DNA of 64,000 nt from an uncultured Oceanospirillaceae bacterium (GCA_913057435.1 CAJXNY010000029.1:1-64000), one strand, 5' to 3'. Positions 51,031 through 62,188 are shown, numbered from the stretch's first letter. Numbers and translations are program-made. The notes: a model not told the origin generated them from the letters alone.

Positions 51031-51791
51031 ACAGCCGGATGGTATCGGCTCAGGTCATAATGCGCTTGGGGAAAACGCATACTCAGGCGCTCCTTATTTT
51101 TCCCCAGCCGTTTACGGCTCAGCTCAATTGGCCCGACTGCCCCGATCGAGGGCAGGTGGGTGCCGCCACAGGGCATTACACAGTCACCGGCCTGCCAGTA
51201 CCAGGCCTCATCATGTGTTTCTAGTGGAAACAGCGTTACGGCCAGGTCCTGCGCCACCAGCTCGGCGCAGCGCTGCTCAAAGGCAGCCACCTCCGCCAGC
51301 TCAATCCGCTCATCCACCAGAAAATCAAACCGCGCAGCACCCTGACGAATAGAGCATCCAATCAGCCCCTGAACCAGTGCTGGCCGTAGCTGTTCCAGTG
51401 CCATAAACACCACATGGGACGCCGTGTGACTCAGGCTCAGCTGCTCACGACGCTCAACATCAATACACACTTCGACGTCATCGCCCGGCTGCAAACCCGC
51501 CAGTCCGGCAACCTCGTCTTCAGCAATAATATGCAACACCCGCGTACCCACATTAATCGCCGGAAACGCTTCATGAAACAGTGGAAAGCCGCCACGTTTC
51601 TGCACATCCTCAAACCGAACCTGCTGGTCTGCCCAGACAATAACCCCCTGATCCGCCACCTGACCGCCGCCTTCGGGGTAAGCAATGGTGCGATCCAGCA
51701 CCAGCGTGCGTTTTTCCGGCAACCATTCAACGACTCGTGCAGATAACCGGCTGGCCTGCATATCCTGGTAATAATATTTTTCCGTTTTCAT
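51027..51791 (-). CDS. AlaX-type alanyl-tRNA editing protein
   Basis: This 254-residue protein resembles the editing domain of AlaRS. It hydrolyses Ser- or Gly-tRNA-Ala made by mistake. The zinc ligands are in HTASH (about residue 121) and CGGTH (about 208). A beta-barrel N-terminal part (YPEGGGQVADQG) is also present. It is convergent with olsF, sharing four bases. Confidence 0.93.
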   Translation of the reverse strand: MKTEKYYYQDMQASRLSARVVEWLPEKRTLVLDRTIAYPEGGGQVADQGVIVWADQQVRFEDVQKRGGFPLFHEAFPAINVGTRVLHIIAEDEVAGLAGLQPGDDVEVCIDVERREQLSLSHTASHVVFMALEQLRPALVQGLIGCSIRQGAARFDFLVDERIELAEVAAFEQRCAELVAQDLAVTLFPLETHDEAWYWQAGDCVMPCGGTHLPSIGAVGPIELSRKRLGKNKERLSMRFPQAHYDLSRYHPAV

Positions 51792-51933
51792 GGTCCGTTA
51801 CTCTGCACAATTCTAATAACGGTCACCCTACGCCAGCCCAGGCCCGACTGTCAGTAGCGTACCCCTGCCTGGGGTGACAATCTGCCGGTAAACCAGGACA
51901 ATCAGCCCACTGCTCCAGCAACAAGGACCTGGC

Positions 51934-53343
51934 ATGCACTGGTATCAGACGCTCGATTTCGCGCAAGGCCCGCTTTATCAGGTGATCGCCCAGGCGATCG
52001 CCCGCGCCGTACGCACCGGCGAACTGCAAGCCGAGCAACGGCTACCCGCCCAGCGCACGCTGGCAAAAGAGATCGGCTGCACCCTGGGAACCATCTCCCG
52101 CGCCTATCAGCTGACCAACGAAATGGGACTGACCCGCTCCACCACCGGCAGTGGTAGCTATATCTGCGCCCAGCACCCGTTCGGCTTCGCTATCCCCGAT
52201 GCCCAGGGCCCGGCGCTGATTAATATGTCGATCAACACCCCACTACTACAATCCCGCGCTGAGCTGATGGGCGATGCCCTTGCCGCACTGGCACAACGAC
52301 TGAGCTTTGACCCGGCCCTGATGGACTACCAGGTCGACCAGGGTGCCCTGCGCCAACGTCAGGTGTTATGCGACTGGTATCGCACTGCAGGGCTGGACTG
52401 CCAGCCAGAACAGCTGTGTATTACTGCCGGTGCCCAGCATGGACTGGCATTGGTGCTCAGCACCTTTACCCGGCCCGGCGATGCCATCCTCGCCGAGGCG
52501 GTCAGCTACCCCGGCCTGCGGCCACTGGCTGAACGCTTTGGCCTGACCCTGCACCCACTGCCCATCGACCAGCAGGGGCTGATTCCCGAGGCGCTGGATG
52601 AACAGTGTCGCCGCCATATGCCCCGGTTACTGTTCTGCAACCCCCGTTTTCATAATCCAACCAGCAGCTGGATGAGCGAGCGCCGTAAACAACAGCTGGC
52701 CACACTGGCCCGTCAGCACCAGCTATTGGTGGTCGAAGACGATATTCTGGCCCATTTCGGCCCCACCAGCGTCCCGCTCTACAACCTATACCCGGAACAG
52801 ACCATCTACCTGTCCAGCCTGTCAAAATCACTGGCACCGGGGCTGCGTATCGGCCTGCTGGTCGCCAGCCCGACGCTGATGGCCAGCCTCAGCCAGACCC
52901 TGCGCCAGGATATCTGGATGGCTTCACCGATGATGGCTGAGCTGGCCGTGCGCTGTATTGAGTCCGGCTACAGTCGCCAGTTACAAGCCTCCGATCAGCT
53001 CGAACTGAGCCAGCGGGCCGCCTTACTCAGGCCGCTGATCACAGCTAACAGCCCCGGAGGCAGCGTTCAGTATCAGCCCGGTTCACCCCATGGCTGGCTA
53101 CACCTGCCCGCCCAGCTGGATGCACTGCAATTTGTAGAACAGCTGCAGCACAAGGGCGTATTGCTCAAGCCTGCCAGTGATTTCACCCTGGCTGGCGTCC
53201 AGCCGATAAACGCGGTCAGATTCAGCCTCAGCGCCCCGCTGACCCGCGACCAGCTTCACCAGGGCCTGCAATTGATCCAGCAACAGCTCTGCAGCCCCCG
53301 GCCACCAGCCACCAGCCACCAGCCACCAGCGGCTATAGTGTAA
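51934..53343 (+). CDS. MocR-type regulator (GntR HTH + aminotransferase domain)
   Basis: This 469-residue protein has a GntR winged helix (1-75: LPAQRTLAKEIGCTLGTISRAYQLTNEMG) and an aminotransferase-like domain with the PLP lysine in SSLSKSLAPGLRIG. It is a different subfamily from the MocR at 40.8 kb. The last 15 residues are encoded by four copies of the heptamer CCACCAG (53302-53329). It is divergent from alaX, a possible target. Confidence 0.9.
   Translation: MHWYQTLDFAQGPLYQVIAQAIARAVRTGELQAEQRLPAQRTLAKEIGCTLGTISRAYQLTNEMGLTRSTTGSGSYICAQHPFGFAIPDAQGPALINMSINTPLLQSRAELMGDALAALAQRLSFDPALMDYQVDQGALRQRQVLCDWYRTAGLDCQPEQLCITAGAQHGLALVLSTFTRPGDAILAEAVSYPGLRPLAERFGLTLHPLPIDQQGLIPEALDEQCRRHMPRLLFCNPRFHNPTSSWMSERRKQQLATLARQHQLLVVEDDILAHFGPTSVPLYNLYPEQTIYLSSLSKSLAPGLRIGLLVASPTLMASLSQTLRQDIWMASPMMAELAVRCIESGYSRQLQASDQLELSQRAALLRPLITANSPGGSVQYQPGSPHGWLHLPAQLDALQFVEQLQHKGVLLKPASDFTLAGVQPINAVRFSLSAPLTRDQLHQGLQLIQQQLCSPRPPATSHQPPAAIV
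53302..53329 (+). repeat. Four tandem CCACCAG heptamers at the end of a gene
   Basis: CCACCAG is repeated four times without change. The unit length is not a multiple of three, so a gain or loss would shift the frame near the C terminus of the MocR protein. Confidence 0.9.
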
Positions 53344-53368
53344 TCAGTGATTAATGAGGACCGTCGTT

Positions 53369-54079
53369 ATGGCCAATGATCGTTACCCCAGTGAACAGCC
53401 TCGCTCCAGCCGACAGGAGATAGATGCCTTCCTCAAGCAGGTTAACAAAGCGCCCGCCGTGCTGGGGGCCGGTACCCAGGGGCGACTGATTTTTGCCCTG
53501 GACGCCACCCTCAGCCGCCAGCCGACCTGGGACCAGGCCAGTCACATTCAGAGCGAGATGTTCACCGCCACCCGCGACATTGGCGGCCTGCAGATCCAGC
53601 TCTGCTATTACCGGGGCTTTGGTGAATTTGAAACCACCCCCTGGCTGCGCAACACCACCAGCCTGCTGAACGAAATGAACAACGTCAGCTGTCGAGCCGG
53701 GCGTACTCAGATTGAGCGGCTGTTGCAACATGCCTGCCGGGAAACCCGGCGGGACAAGGTGCAGGCGGTGGTCTTTATCGGCGACTGTGTCGAAGAAACT
53801 GTGGATCAGCTATTCGCCTCGGCCGGTGAGCTGGCCATGCTCGGCACCCCGGTGTTTATGTTTCAGGAGGGTAATGAGCTGGTGACCAAACGCACATTCA
53901 AACATATTGCCGAATTAACCGGCGGTGCCTGGTGCCATTTCGACAGCAGCAGCGCCCAGCTGCTCAAAGACCTGCTGGCTGCTGTGGCAGTGTTTGCCAG
54001 CGGCGGTCGCAGGGCACTGGAAGATTTCGCCCAGCGTAAACAGGGTGAAGTACTCAAACTGGTCCATCAGCTCAAATAG
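53369..54079 (+). CDS. VWA-like protein of unknown function
   Basis: This 236-residue soluble protein has a von Willebrand A-like fold (GRLIFALDATLSRQPTWDQA, then AVVFIGDCVEE and TPVFMFQEG). The MIDAS DxSxS motif is altered to DATLS, with Asp and Ser kept. The function is unknown. Proteins of this kind often adjoin a membrane J-domain protein, as here. The ATG at 53369 has GAGGA eight bases upstream; an ATG at 53354 would precede it. Confidence 0.75.
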   Translation: MANDRYPSEQPRSSRQEIDAFLKQVNKAPAVLGAGTQGRLIFALDATLSRQPTWDQASHIQSEMFTATRDIGGLQIQLCYYRGFGEFETTPWLRNTTSLLNEMNNVSCRAGRTQIERLLQHACRETRRDKVQAVVFIGDCVEETVDQLFASAGELAMLGTPVFMFQEGNELVTKRTFKHIAELTGGAWCHFDSSSAQLLKDLLAAVAVFASGGRRALEDFAQRKQGEVLKLVHQLK

Positions 54080-54347
54080 CATTCCTGACAGGAATGGAAC
54101 TCAGCCATGATTTGCGTTTGAGGCAGGGTATCAACCTCCCTACACTGGCGGTTCAGCCCAACACCTGAAGTTATCGCGTTAGATCTCAGCGTCTACCTCT
54201 ACGTTCTGTTTGCCGCCGGTGCCCAGATTATTAATGCTGTCACTGTTCAGCCAGCGCGAACAGGCCGGTATCCTGCTGATTACCCTGTCAGTATTCTGCA
54301 TACTTCAGCCATACTGAAATTCATAGTGTTAGTGAGGAGCGTTACCT
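54080..54347. other. Gap with a possible gene remnant
   Basis: A frame at 54177-54240 reads LDLSVYLYVLFAAGAQIINAV, and a shifted frame at 54232-54315 reads MLSLFSQREQAGILLITLSV and on to CILQPY. Together they resemble a broken small membrane protein, though each part is short and the evidence weak. Otherwise the region probably carries the promoter of the J-domain gene. Confidence 0.3.
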
Positions 54348-55091
54348 GTGCATCCATTTGGTCTGATTCTACTTGGGACGGTTACCCTGCTGGGCATGCT
54401 CTGGCTGCGTTCAAAACCGGCACCACAGCGTCGTAAAGCTCTACTCAGATTGGTAGTTACACTGGCCGTACTGGGTGTGATATACCTTGCACTCACCGGC
54501 CGATTACACTGGCTCGGTGCGCTGATCGCAGTGGCCTTTCCTTTCGCTCGCCGACTGTTACCGCTGCTACGGTTTTTACCCTTCCTGGGCCGCCTTTTCA
54601 AACACGCCCGCAGCCAGCCAGGCAACCATCGCAGCAACGGTAACCAGTCCACCATCGAAACCCGCCTGCTGAATATGACCCTGGATCACGACAGCGGGGT
54701 GATGCATGGCACGATCCTGCAAGGCCCACTGACCGGCCAGGCACTGGGCGATTTAACCGAACAGCAATTCCTCGATCTGCTGGAATATTGTCGACAACAG
54801 GATGACGAATCCGGTCGGGTGCTGGAGGCGTATCTGGACAAACGGTTTGGCGACAGCTGGCGTACAGATGACCCTGGCGAGACTCAACACAGTAACGACG
54901 GGGCATCCAGTCACAGTGGCACCCTCAGCGACAAAGATGCCTGGGCCATACTGGGGCTAACACCCGGCGCATCGGAGCAGGATATTATCCAGGCACATCG
55001 TAGACTGATGCAGAAAGTTCATCCTGACCGGGGCGGCAGCCATTACCTGGCCGCGCGGATAAACGAAGCAAAAGATCGGCTGCTAAAATAA
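54348..55091 (+). CDS. Membrane-anchored J-domain protein
   Basis: This 247-residue protein has two hydrophobic segments (about 3-20 and 33-52), a linker, a middle domain (about 100-165: [21 protein letters not shown]) and a C-terminal J domain (about 195-247) with the HPD motif in KVHPDRGGS. The architecture recalls DjlA-like and TIM14-like co-chaperones that recruit DnaK to the membrane. The start is GTG after GAGGAG. The middle domain occurs in related marine bacteria but has no known role. Confidence 0.85.
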   Translation: MHPFGLILLGTVTLLGMLWLRSKPAPQRRKALLRLVVTLAVLGVIYLALTGRLHWLGALIAVAFPFARRLLPLLRFLPFLGRLFKHARSQPGNHRSNGNQSTIETRLLNMTLDHDSGVMHGTILQGPLTGQALGDLTEQQFLDLLEYCRQQDDESGRVLEAYLDKRFGDSWRTDDPGETQHSNDGASSHSGTLSDKDAWAILGLTPGASEQDIIQAHRRLMQKVHPDRGGSHYLAARINEAKDRLLK

Positions 55092-55286
55092 CAAACCGAC
55101 CGCTCAGCAGAAGACCGACCGGATAGTCCGCAAAAAAAATCCAGTCTTTCGCCTTATTGACTCAGGGTCATTTCATGAATTGCTTGAAAAAACCTTCAAA
55201 AATACGTCGGAAGGATGAGTTCAGCGTATTGCTACGCAGCAAAGGAAGGCCGATAATTAGCGCCAAGATCAAGGAGGTAATACACT

Positions 55287-55901
55287 ATGGCACGTCCCGC
55301 TGAATTCGACCGCACGGAAGTTCTCGATAAAGCAATGGAAGTCTTCTGGCGCACCGGATTTACGGCTACATCGGTAGCCGATCTCGTTACTGCGACCAGT
55401 CTGAAACCCGGTTCTCTCTACAGTGCGTTTGATTCCAAACGCGGCCTGTTTGTTGAAGTCATCGATACCTATGCTGCACGTCGCATCGACAGTGCGCAAA
55501 AGGTGCTCGAAAACACCGAAACTCCGCTCACCGCTATTCATGAATTCTTTAACAATCTTCGTCTTGACGCCTGTAACGACGAGATTGGCCGTGGCTGCCT
55601 TATGGTGAACACCATGCTGGAGCTGGCAACCGAAGATGCAGATCTGCGTGAACGTATCACCGGCTATCTGGACCAGATTGAAGGCTTCCTTTGCACCGCA
55701 TTAACCCGCGCCAAAGAGCTGGGCCAGCTGGAAAGCCACGCCAACCCGGCAACACTGGCTACCTTTCTGATGAGCAATGTCTGGGGCCTGCGTGTTATGA
55801 GCAGCTCCCGACCTGATCATGCCCGCTATCAGCAGGTGATTGATCACGTACTGGCCTCGCTGCCGGTTACCATGACGGCTTCTGTCAAAATTGCATCCTG
55901 A
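55287..55901 (+). CDS. TetR-family transcriptional regulator
   Basis: This 204-residue repressor has an N-terminal HTH (1-50: FTATSVADLVTATSLKPGSLYSAFDSKRGLF) and a ligand domain of the TetR_C type seen in NemR/AcuR-like proteins, with Cys residues near 96 and 105 that might sense electrophiles. An AAGGAGG ribosome site precedes the ATG. No target gene is obvious; the next gene starts 103 bases on, beyond a terminator. Confidence 0.9.
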   Translation: MARPAEFDRTEVLDKAMEVFWRTGFTATSVADLVTATSLKPGSLYSAFDSKRGLFVEVIDTYAARRIDSAQKVLENTETPLTAIHEFFNNLRLDACNDEIGRGCLMVNTMLELATEDADLRERITGYLDQIEGFLCTALTRAKELGQLESHANPATLATFLMSNVWGLRVMSSSRPDHARYQQVIDHVLASLPVTMTASVKIAS

Positions 55902-55919
55902 GCCCGATTCAGACTGCAC

Positions 55920-55948
55920 AAAAAAACGCCCAGATGGGCGTTTTTTTA
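55920..55948. terminator. Terminator after tetR
   Basis: AACGCCCAGATGGGCGTT with an A-run before and seven Ts after. It is a classical bidirectional-looking structure. Confidence 0.93.
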
Positions 55949-56004
55949 TAGCTAAAAATCCGCCTCTGAACTGGTTATCAGGTATTCCCCGGGAGCATTA
56001 AGCA

Positions 56005-57021
56005 ATGGCGTTGCTTTATCGAACTCTGTTTTTCATCAGCCTGTTTTTCAACAACCCTCTGGCATCCGCTGACATTCAGCAACAACTGGAACCGCTCGTC
56101 TCTGATACGACCGAGCGCCGCTTCAGCGGCCAGGTACTGATAGCAAAGGGGCACCAGTCCTATTATTCATACAGCACACTGCCAGCACCCAACAGGCAAT
56201 TTCTCATTGGTTCGCTCAGCAAACAGATCACCGCTGCGATCGTCCTGCAACAAATTAAGGCTGGCACCTTACAGCTCAATCAGCCGATCAAGGCATACCT
56301 GCCCAGCCTGCCGTCAGGCTGGAGTAAGCAAATCACCCTGGCACATTTACTCAACCACACCTCCGGCCTGACACACCCAGATACTGCGCCCGTACACCCG
56401 CCCGGCTCAACATTCCAATATTCAAACTGGGGTTATGATCTGCTCGCCCAGGCCGCAGAGCATGTCAGCGGACAAAACTACGGCACACTTACTCAGACAC
56501 TGTTCGAACGCTGCCAGCTGACACAGTCTTTTGCCCCGTCATCAACTCGCCCTGCCCTCCAGGCAAAAAACCTGATTCCCGGCTATTTTGAACGTGAGCT
56601 GGGTAAGCCAGAACTGGTCGAGAGTGACTTTCCACTGTCGTCGGTGCCCAGCGGCGGTATCATCGCCACCGCATCGGACCTTGTCAGCTGGAACCAGTGT
56701 TTATATCAATCCGGAACCATCGCTGACAACATAACCCTGCTGACAACGCCCACTGCAACACGCCAGCATCGCTGGGGAAGCCTGGGCTATGGTGCCGGAC
56801 TGCAGATAACCACCACCCCGGCAGGGCTCGAGTACAGCCATAGCGGCTATGTACCTGGCTATATCTCCACCATGGCCTATTACCCCGACCACAACGTCAG
56901 CCTGGTGATACTGGAAAATGTCGCCTGGTACCCAGGGGATATGCAGCGGGTCTTTGGCATCCATGATCGCATCCGTGCAGCACTCATCGAAAACCTGTCA
57001 GGCCACCACCAGGGTACGTAA
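56005..57021 (+). CDS. Beta-lactamase-family serine hydrolase (class C fold)
   Basis: This 338-residue exported protein has a signal peptide (about 1-22, ending PLASA). The SxxK motif is at Ser70-Lys73 (GSLSKQ), YSN lies near 138, and HSG near 275, so the active site is complete. Most proteins of this kind are esterases, DD-peptidases or amidases, not true beta-lactamases, and it is shorter than AmpC. The substrate is unknown. Confidence 0.85.
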   Translation: MALLYRTLFFISLFFNNPLASADIQQQLEPLVSDTTERRFSGQVLIAKGHQSYYSYSTLPAPNRQFLIGSLSKQITAAIVLQQIKAGTLQLNQPIKAYLPSLPSGWSKQITLAHLLNHTSGLTHPDTAPVHPPGSTFQYSNWGYDLLAQAAEHVSGQNYGTLTQTLFERCQLTQSFAPSSTRPALQAKNLIPGYFERELGKPELVESDFPLSSVPSGGIIATASDLVSWNQCLYQSGTIADNITLLTTPTATRQHRWGSLGYGAGLQITTTPAGLEYSHSGYVPGYISTMAYYPDHNVSLVILENVAWYPGDMQRVFGIHDRIRAALIENLSGHHQGT

Positions 57022-57137
57022 CCCTCAAACCAGCGCCAGGATAAAGCGTGATCCGTGTTGGCAGCCACGACTCAGGCGATATACTGGCGCCGCAATTAAT
57101 CACCCGCAGAGCAGTACCCGTCAGAGAGAGACAGCCC

Positions 57138-58010
57138 ATGAAACTACTCCGCTACTCCCACCACCAGCGCACCAGCGTGGGTGCACTGATCAACCAGTGC
57201 GTGTACAGCACCGAACACTGCCCCGAACTGCCTGATAGCATGCCCGCACTGCTGGCCTGCGGCGCTGATGGCTGGGCACAACTGAGCCAGCTGGCGCAGC
57301 AACAGCCTGAGCTCGGCATTCCACTGGCCGAGGTAACGCTGCTGGCCCCGGTGGCCGCGCCGCGCAAATTTCTGGGGGTTGGCCTTAACTATGCAGACCA
57401 TATCGCCGAAACCGGGCTGGAAAAACCCAGCTTCCCGACCATCTTCACCAAACAGAACAGCTGTATCATCGGCCCGGGCGACGCCATTCACCGGCCCCGG
57501 GTGTCCGAAAAGCTGGACTACGAAGGCGAACTGGCCATCGTGATTGGTAAGCGCTGCCGCCATGTACCGCGTGATAAGGCCGCCGAGGTCATCGCCGGTT
57601 ACACCATTGCCAACGATGTCTCCGTGCGTGACTGGCAAATCAAATCCCCCACCTGGACACTGGGAAAATCGTTCGACACCCATGGCCCCATCGGCCCCTG
57701 GATTGTCACCGCCGACGAACTTGACCCGCACAATCTGGAACTGAAAACCTGGCTTAACGACGAGCTGCGCCAGCACTCCAATACCCGTGAGCTGATCTTC
57801 GACTGCTACGCGCTGGTGGAAACCCTCTCCACGGTCTGCACCCTGGAGCCAGGGGATATCATCGCCACTGGCACCAGCTCCGGCGTGGGGGTCAAAATGA
57901 AACCCCGTGGCTATATGAAGCCCGGCGACCGGGTCACCATTGAAATCGAAGGCATTGGCCAGCTCAGTAACCCGGTTATTGCAGAACCCGACAGCACGGT
58001 GCTGTATTGA
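57138..58010 (+). CDS. FAH-family hydrolase/isomerase
   Basis: This 290-residue enzyme has the fumarylacetoacetate hydrolase fold. The metal ligands are in DYEGELAIVIGKR and the following NDVSVRDWQ, with KSFDTHGPIGPW and GTSSGVG typical of the 2-keto-hydratase/acylpyruvase/ureidoglycolate lyase group. The first 70 residues form the usual small domain. The substrate is unknown. AGAGAGAC precedes the ATG; an upstream start at 57048 is unlikely, since it encodes unconserved residues. Confidence 0.88.
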   Translation: MKLLRYSHHQRTSVGALINQCVYSTEHCPELPDSMPALLACGADGWAQLSQLAQQQPELGIPLAEVTLLAPVAAPRKFLGVGLNYADHIAETGLEKPSFPTIFTKQNSCIIGPGDAIHRPRVSEKLDYEGELAIVIGKRCRHVPRDKAAEVIAGYTIANDVSVRDWQIKSPTWTLGKSFDTHGPIGPWIVTADELDPHNLELKTWLNDELRQHSNTRELIFDCYALVETLSTVCTLEPGDIIATGTSSGVGVKMKPRGYMKPGDRVTIEIEGIGQLSNPVIAEPDSTVLY

Positions 58011-58439
58011 AAGACCGATAACAAAATAAGACTGTCGCCAAATAGCGTCACCCTCTCCCCTGAACACTGACAGCCTGCTAAAAATCACCCTGAACCCCGC
58101 ATTAAGCGGGGCTTTCAGTTGCGTCCGCCAACCATGAACAGAGCCTGAGCGCCACCTGAACAGAACGGCTGTCGCAAAAAGGCTACATCCTAACGCATTG
58201 ATTTATATAGGCCGAAATCAGCTGCCACCCCAGCTGTCGTCAAACAACGACAGTTTTCAGCGCGTATCCACTTCCATTCATTCAGCCGCCACCAGACAGA
58301 ACAAAAAACACATATAACCATATGTTTTTTAAAGAAAAAATAAACATGGCACGGTTTAAGCAATACTGCAGATCAAACGCCACCGAGCCGCACCAGACGG
58401 CCACTGCGCGACCACAGATTCTGCCAGGAGATAGCCACC
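58011..58439. other. Intergenic region with a terminator
   Basis: CCCCGC-ATTAA-GCGGGG followed by CTTTC (58095-58116) is a likely terminator for the FAH gene. The AT-rich stretch 58305-58350 may be the promoter of the EF-hand gene. No gene is seen. Confidence 0.6.
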
Positions 58440-58805
58440 ATGGAAACACGCCCGATCATTGCCACTGTCCTGCTCATGATGGCCAGCCTGACCAGTCAGG
58501 CAAACGGCACCGATACACCGATCACCATCGTGCCCGTTGAACCGGCACCGAGCGTTGAAATCAAAACCATCGAAACCCTGAAACTGAGCAATGTGTCTAC
58601 CATCGACCTGTTCAGCGTGCTCGACGGTAACGATGATGACAATCTCAGCCGCCATGAAGTGCGCAAACGCCCGGCGCTGACCCGTTACTTCCATAAGCTG
58701 GATGCCGACCGCAACGGCCTGCTGGACCGTGAAGAGTTCGCCGCTCTGGGCATGGGCCACGGCTTTCATTTCAGCCCGGGCCGCAGCCGTCTGAGCAGCG
58801 TCTGA
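58440..58805 (+). CDS. Secreted EF-hand protein
   Basis: This 121-residue protein has a signal peptide (about 1-22, ending TSQANG) and two EF-hand loops, DGNDDDNLSRHE and DADRNGLLDREE; the second is canonical in all calcium positions. It would bind calcium in the periplasm or outside. The function is unknown. A clear terminator follows. Confidence 0.85.
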   Translation: METRPIIATVLLMMASLTSQANGTDTPITIVPVEPAPSVEIKTIETLKLSNVSTIDLFSVLDGNDDDNLSRHEVRKRPALTRYFHKLDADRNGLLDREEFAALGMGHGFHFSPGRSRLSSV

Positions 58806-58831
58806 CACCCACCACTGACTTTCCCCCAGGG

Positions 58832-58862
58832 GCCGTGCAGATCAACTGCGCGGCTCTTTTTT
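58832..58862 (+). terminator. Terminator after the EF-hand gene
   Basis: GCCGTGCAG and CTGCGCGGC pair with one G-T wobble around ATCAA and are followed by TCTTTTTT. Confidence 0.93.
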
Positions 58863-58974
58863 ACAGGGCCATACTGGAGTAAGGCAATAAGTGTAACCGC
58901 CTGGTGACAGCCCCCTGCGCTTAGCCGATAATAGCCCCTCAAACAACCGTTTTATTTACGTCTTTGTGGAGCCT

Positions 58975-60375
58975 ATGGCCCAGACCAACCCCCTGCGCTG
59001 GAAACCCCGTTCCCTGCAACAACTGATTCTGATCAGCTTCCTGCTGGTTGTCGCGCCACTGTGCGTGCTGATATTCAAAGCCACCCAGACCCTGACCCAG
59101 CAAAACGATACCCTGCGTGAATATGCCCAACAGGCACTGGATACCACTGCCCGGTCCCAGCAAATGAATCAGATTGCTGAAGATCTGCTGCGCGCCTCTC
59201 GCCAATATCAGATTGTGCACAAATCACAGATCGCCGAACGGTTACAGCAGCAGGCCCAGGCCTACCGGCTGGAGCTGGGCGTACAAAGCTTCTGGCTCGA
59301 TAACAATCACCAGATCAGCGAGATCAACCGCCTGCTCAAACAGCTGCTGGCCGTCCCCGATGATGCCAACAGCGCCCGTGCACTGTTCGATGCCACCCAG
59401 CAGCTGGACCAGGCCCTGCGCCAGCGGCTGCAACACCGGCTCAGCCTGCTCAACACCGAAAGCAGCAAAACCCGCCAGCAGGTATGGATGATGACCGTCA
59501 GCCTGATCACCCTGTCCGGGCTGCTGATCCTGCTGATGCTGGGCACTATCAACCGGCCGGTGCAGGTGCTCTCTGCCCGTATCCGCGCGCTGGGCAAAGG
59601 TGACCGTGGCCCGTTCAATGCCAGCCACGGCCCCAAAGAGCTGATGGCCCTGCATGAAGAACTGAACTGGCTCAGCGAACAGCTCGAAGTTCTGGAACAG
59701 GACAAACAGCGCTTTCTGCGCCATATGTCCCACGAGCTGAAAACCCCGCTCACCAGCCTGCGCGAAGGCTCCGACCTGCTAGCCGAAGGGATCACCGGCC
59801 CGCTAACCCCGGACCAGCAAGAGGTCGTCACCCTGTTACAGGCCCAGAGCCGTGCCCTGCAGGCATTGATCGAGCAACTGCTGGACTACAACCACCTCAG
59901 TCAGGGCGTAACCCTGAATCTGGAACAGATCACCGTCTCAGCACTGATCGCCGATGCCCTGGCCCCGTTCCAGCTGGTATTACAGCAAAAAAGAATCCGC
60001 CTGGAACTGCCCGACGGGCTGATCCACTGGCCTGGAGATCGTCACCTGATGATGCGGGTACTCAACAATCTGATCTCCAACGCCACCCTGTACTGCGCCC
60101 CGGACAGCACCCTGCGTATCGGCCATGAAATCAGTAAAGGCATGCTGACCATCGATATCAGCAACCAGGGGCCACTGATCCCTGACGCTGAAGTCCCCCG
60201 TCTGTTTGAGCCATTTTTTCAGGGCAAGAACCGCCGCAGTGGGCCGATTAAAGGCTCCGGTATCGGCCTGAGCATCGCCCATGACGCCACCCAGGCCCTG
60301 AATGGTGCGCTATGCCTGCATGAAAACAGCAACAACACAGTCACTTTCCGTCTCTGCCTGCCCCGCCCGGAGTAA
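58975..60375 (+). CDS. glrK: Sensor histidine kinase GlrK (QseE)
   Basis: This 466-residue inner-membrane kinase has two helices (about 18-37 and 170-190) around a periplasmic coiled-coil domain. A HAMP-like linker, the H-box RHMSHELKTPLTSL and an ATPase domain (NLISNA, GSGIGLSIA) follow. In enterobacteria GlrK phosphorylates GlrR, and the lipoprotein QseG is needed for signalling. The three genes lie here in the same order. The ATG at 58975 is preferred over a GTG at 58966. Confidence 0.9.
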   Translation: MAQTNPLRWKPRSLQQLILISFLLVVAPLCVLIFKATQTLTQQNDTLREYAQQALDTTARSQQMNQIAEDLLRASRQYQIVHKSQIAERLQQQAQAYRLELGVQSFWLDNNHQISEINRLLKQLLAVPDDANSARALFDATQQLDQALRQRLQHRLSLLNTESSKTRQQVWMMTVSLITLSGLLILLMLGTINRPVQVLSARIRALGKGDRGPFNASHGPKELMALHEELNWLSEQLEVLEQDKQRFLRHMSHELKTPLTSLREGSDLLAEGITGPLTPDQQEVVTLLQAQSRALQALIEQLLDYNHLSQGVTLNLEQITVSALIADALAPFQLVLQQKRIRLELPDGLIHWPGDRHLMMRVLNNLISNATLYCAPDSTLRIGHEISKGMLTIDISNQGPLIPDAEVPRLFEPFFQGKNRRSGPIKGSGIGLSIAHDATQALNGALCLHENSNNTVTFRLCLPRPE

Positions 60376-60378
60376 TAC

Positions 60379-60851
60379 ATGTTTATCCGTTTGAGCTGCA
60401 CCCTGCTTCTGGCCACCGTTATCAGTGGTTGCCAGCAAACCCTGCCCCAGGTGCTGAAACCGATCGAGTGCAGCCTGAGTACCCAGCAACTGGCTGGCCT
60501 GGTACGACTGGAAGCTGGCTACCATAAAGCCAACGCCCAGAACCGGCGCGCACAGCGCCAGCTGGCGATCAAAGACAAAGCCCACTTGCACAGCGCCCTG
60601 TTGCTCTCAGCAAGTGACGCCAGCGAAGAGCAACTGCAGCAGGCACTGAGCCATTACAACCGCGCCCGTAAAACACCGCCTGGCTGCGACAGTGATGCCT
60701 ACCTGACTCTGCGCCAGGACCAGACCCGCACCCGGCTGCAACACTATGAACAGGCCCGTGAATTGAACCTGCAGATCGAACAGCTGCAACAGAAGATCGA
60801 CGCCCTTACCGGGCTGGAAAACGAACTCAGTGGTCAACGAGGCCTGCCCCG

Positions 60852-60855
<4 letters not shown>
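60379..60855 (+). CDS. qseG: QseG-like outer-membrane lipoprotein
   Basis: This 158-residue protein has a lipobox (LLLATVISGC, Cys18) and a helical, Gln-rich mature part with a coiled coil near the end. It lies between glrK and glrR, as QseG does in enterobacteria, where it interacts with the kinase. Sequence similarity alone would be weak, and position decides the name. It overlaps glrR by four bases. Confidence 0.78.
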
Positions 60856-62171
<1,316 letters not shown>

Positions 62172-62188
62172 AACCGACGGACCCCGTG

